From positions 237,060-301,059 of the forward strand of contig NZ_JAZHFT010000003.1 in assembly GCF_036541425.1 (NCBI RefSeq): a DNA stretch of 64,000 nt. The letters are read 5' to 3'. A model generated the notes under the pieces. That model ran no database searches, was not told the origin of the DNA, and saw only the letters and a program-made list of their open reading frames with translations. Shown here one piece after another: positions 63,246-64,000 of the stretch. Source of the stretch: Consotaella aegiceratis. Its GTDB lineage: Bacteria; Pseudomonadota; Alphaproteobacteria; Rhizobiales; Rhizobiaceae. Position 1 is the stretch's first letter, and every line of letters starts with the position of its first letter. Made by a program: the position numbers and the translations under genes.

Positions 63246-63884
63246 ATGCATCACGTATCGAGCCGGGCGGTCTTCCGCGCCGGAGTTTTCGGTGTTGCGG
63301 CGACCGTGACACTTGGTTTTCCGGTCGGACCCGCCGGTGCGTTCGAAGAAGCGCCTCAGCTGGCCGACCGGGTCGAGGCCGGCGATCTGCCGCCGGTCGA
63401 CGAACGTCTGCCGGAAGAGCCACTGACGGTGGAACCCATCGAGACGATCGGCACCTATGGCGGGGTGTGGCGCTCCGCGCTGCTCGGTGGCAGCGATTCG
63501 GCGTGGCTCGCCAGAACGGTGGGGTATGAAGGCCTGGTCCGTTACGATCGCGACTGGACCAGCGTCGTTCCCGATGTGGCGAAGGACTGGGAAATCAACG
63601 AAGACGCGACGCGTTTCACCTTCCATCTTCGCCCCGGCATGAAGTGGTCGGACGGCGAGCCGTTCACCGCCGAGGATGTGGCCTACGCTTTCGAGCTGAG
63701 CCAGAACACCGCCTATCCGGGCGAAGTGCCGGCGTTCATCCGCGATCCGCAGAACCCGCCGCACGCCAGCGCCGAGGACGACGAGACGGTGGTCTTCACC
63801 TTCGACAAGCCGAACGGGCTGTTCATGCAGCAGCTGTCGATGGTCGACGGGCCGAACGCGATCCTGTTTCCCAAGATGCCGTAA
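63246..63884 (+). pseudogene. ABC transporter family-5 substrate-binding protein, truncated
   Basis: 213 codons with a good ribosome site (GAGGGAGGAA) and a signal peptide (ends near GPAGAFEE). 'GVWRSALLGGSDSAW', 'WEINEDATRFTFHLRPGMKWSDGEPFTAEDV' spread over residues 70-145 are typical of oligopeptide/oligosaccharide binders, which usually run to about 550-650 residues. Here the frame stops at about one third after 'AILFPKMP', where unrelated sequence begins. The gene was probably split by the insertion element that follows. Confidence 0.8.
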
Positions 63885-64000
63885 TGGGCCGGCGCCTCAC
63901 GATTAGCCAGTTTGGTGGCTGTCCCTCAGAATGATGATGTTTGGAAACGAGGTCCGATCGATCGGCCTCAAGCATCATGAGAGGAACAGCCATGGAATAT
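63885..64000 (+). mobile_element. Left end of an insertion sequence, IS110-like, partial
   Basis: From about 63872 onward the sequence no longer fits the binding protein. A transposase-like start follows at 63992 (MEY, with GAGAGGA ribosome site), which is how many IS110-family transposases begin, but only three codons are visible. Before it lie nested inverted repeats: TGGCTGTCCCTC (63916-63927) against GAGGAACAGCCA (63981-63992) with one mismatch, and the palindrome CCGATCGATCGG (63954-63965). The exact left end and family are inferred. Confidence 0.5.
63992..64000 (+). CDS. Transposase start, partial (probably IS110 family)
   Basis: Only ATG-GAA-TAT (M-E-Y) is in the window, preceded by a GAGAGGA ribosome site 7 bases upstream. 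The start and the structured non-coding segment before it suggest an IS110-type DEDD transposase. The family call rests on three residues and context only. Confidence 0.4.

Overview
The window looks like chromosomal DNA of a GC-rich, free-living or plant-associated nitrogen-fixing alphaproteobacterium, most likely a member of the Hyphomicrobiales. The reasons are: molybdenum nitrogenase genes in alphaproteobacterial order; a NifA with the oxygen-sensing four-cysteine spacing of rhizobial proteins and no NifL; draT-draG for post-translational control of NifH; an IRO-like iron operator; a rhizobial-type dispersed palindromic repeat; and alphaproteobacterial-style TRAP, Thu/Agl and Urt transport systems. 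Genus cannot be fixed from the sequence alone. I found no fix, nod or symbiosis genes.

Layout. 1-2.1 kb: end of a TRAP dicarboxylate-type transporter (small permease, binding protein) and a divergent GntR regulator. 2.6-10.5 kb: an alpha-glucoside/trehalose-type ABC operon with two tandem binding proteins, two permeases, a GNAT acetyltransferase, a GH13 glucosidase and the ATPase. 10.6-12.0 kb: manC. 12.3-16.2 kb: draT, draG, nifA. 16.3-20.5 kb: an efeU-efeO-efeB-efeM iron-uptake operon on the other strand. 20.7-24.7 kb: nifB, fdxN, an FeS leucine-rich-variant protein, nifZ, nifT and a SIR2-like gene. 24.7-29.8 kb: LysR, EamA exporter, HAD phosphatase and a NIT-domain chemoreceptor. 30.1-43.6 kb: nifHDKENX, the NifX-associated gene, fdxB, nifQ, then iscA-nifUSVW. 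43.6-50.3 kb: urtABCDE urea transporter, interrupted by one unknown gene and one palindromic repeat. 50.4-52.7 kb: stomatin/NfeD pair. 52.9-55.8 kb: kduI-kduD with kdgR. 55.9-60.9 kb: macB, macA and UDP-glucose dehydrogenase. 61.2-61.5 kb: tRNA-Thr and tRNA-Phe. 61.8-64.0 kb: LacI regulator and an ABC binding protein cut off by an insertion sequence that runs off the window.

How it works together. Four nif operons each start at a clear GG-N10-GC (sigma-54) promoter: nifB, nifH, fdxB-nifQ and iscA-nifUSVW. Exact TGT-N10-ACA NifA sites are present at the first three; nifB also has a perfect IHF site between them, and the fdxB site unusually lies downstream of its promoter. Short GC-rich hairpins sit in each gap of nifH-nifD-nifK-nifE. 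DraT/DraG would switch NifH off and on. The embedded efe operon would supply iron to a very iron-demanding system. urtA also has a sigma-54-type promoter, pointing to nitrogen control of urea uptake. The kdu, thu/agl and TRAP genes suggest plant-derived carbon use.

Points most worth checking: NifU has glycine where the conserved cluster ligand Cys62 should be; the nifB operon ends in a SIR2-like protein of unknown role; the partial IS110-like element at the right edge has a strongly structured non-coding end that could encode a bridge RNA; and the LacI gene has a perfect palindrome that recurs in related form before the broken ABC gene.
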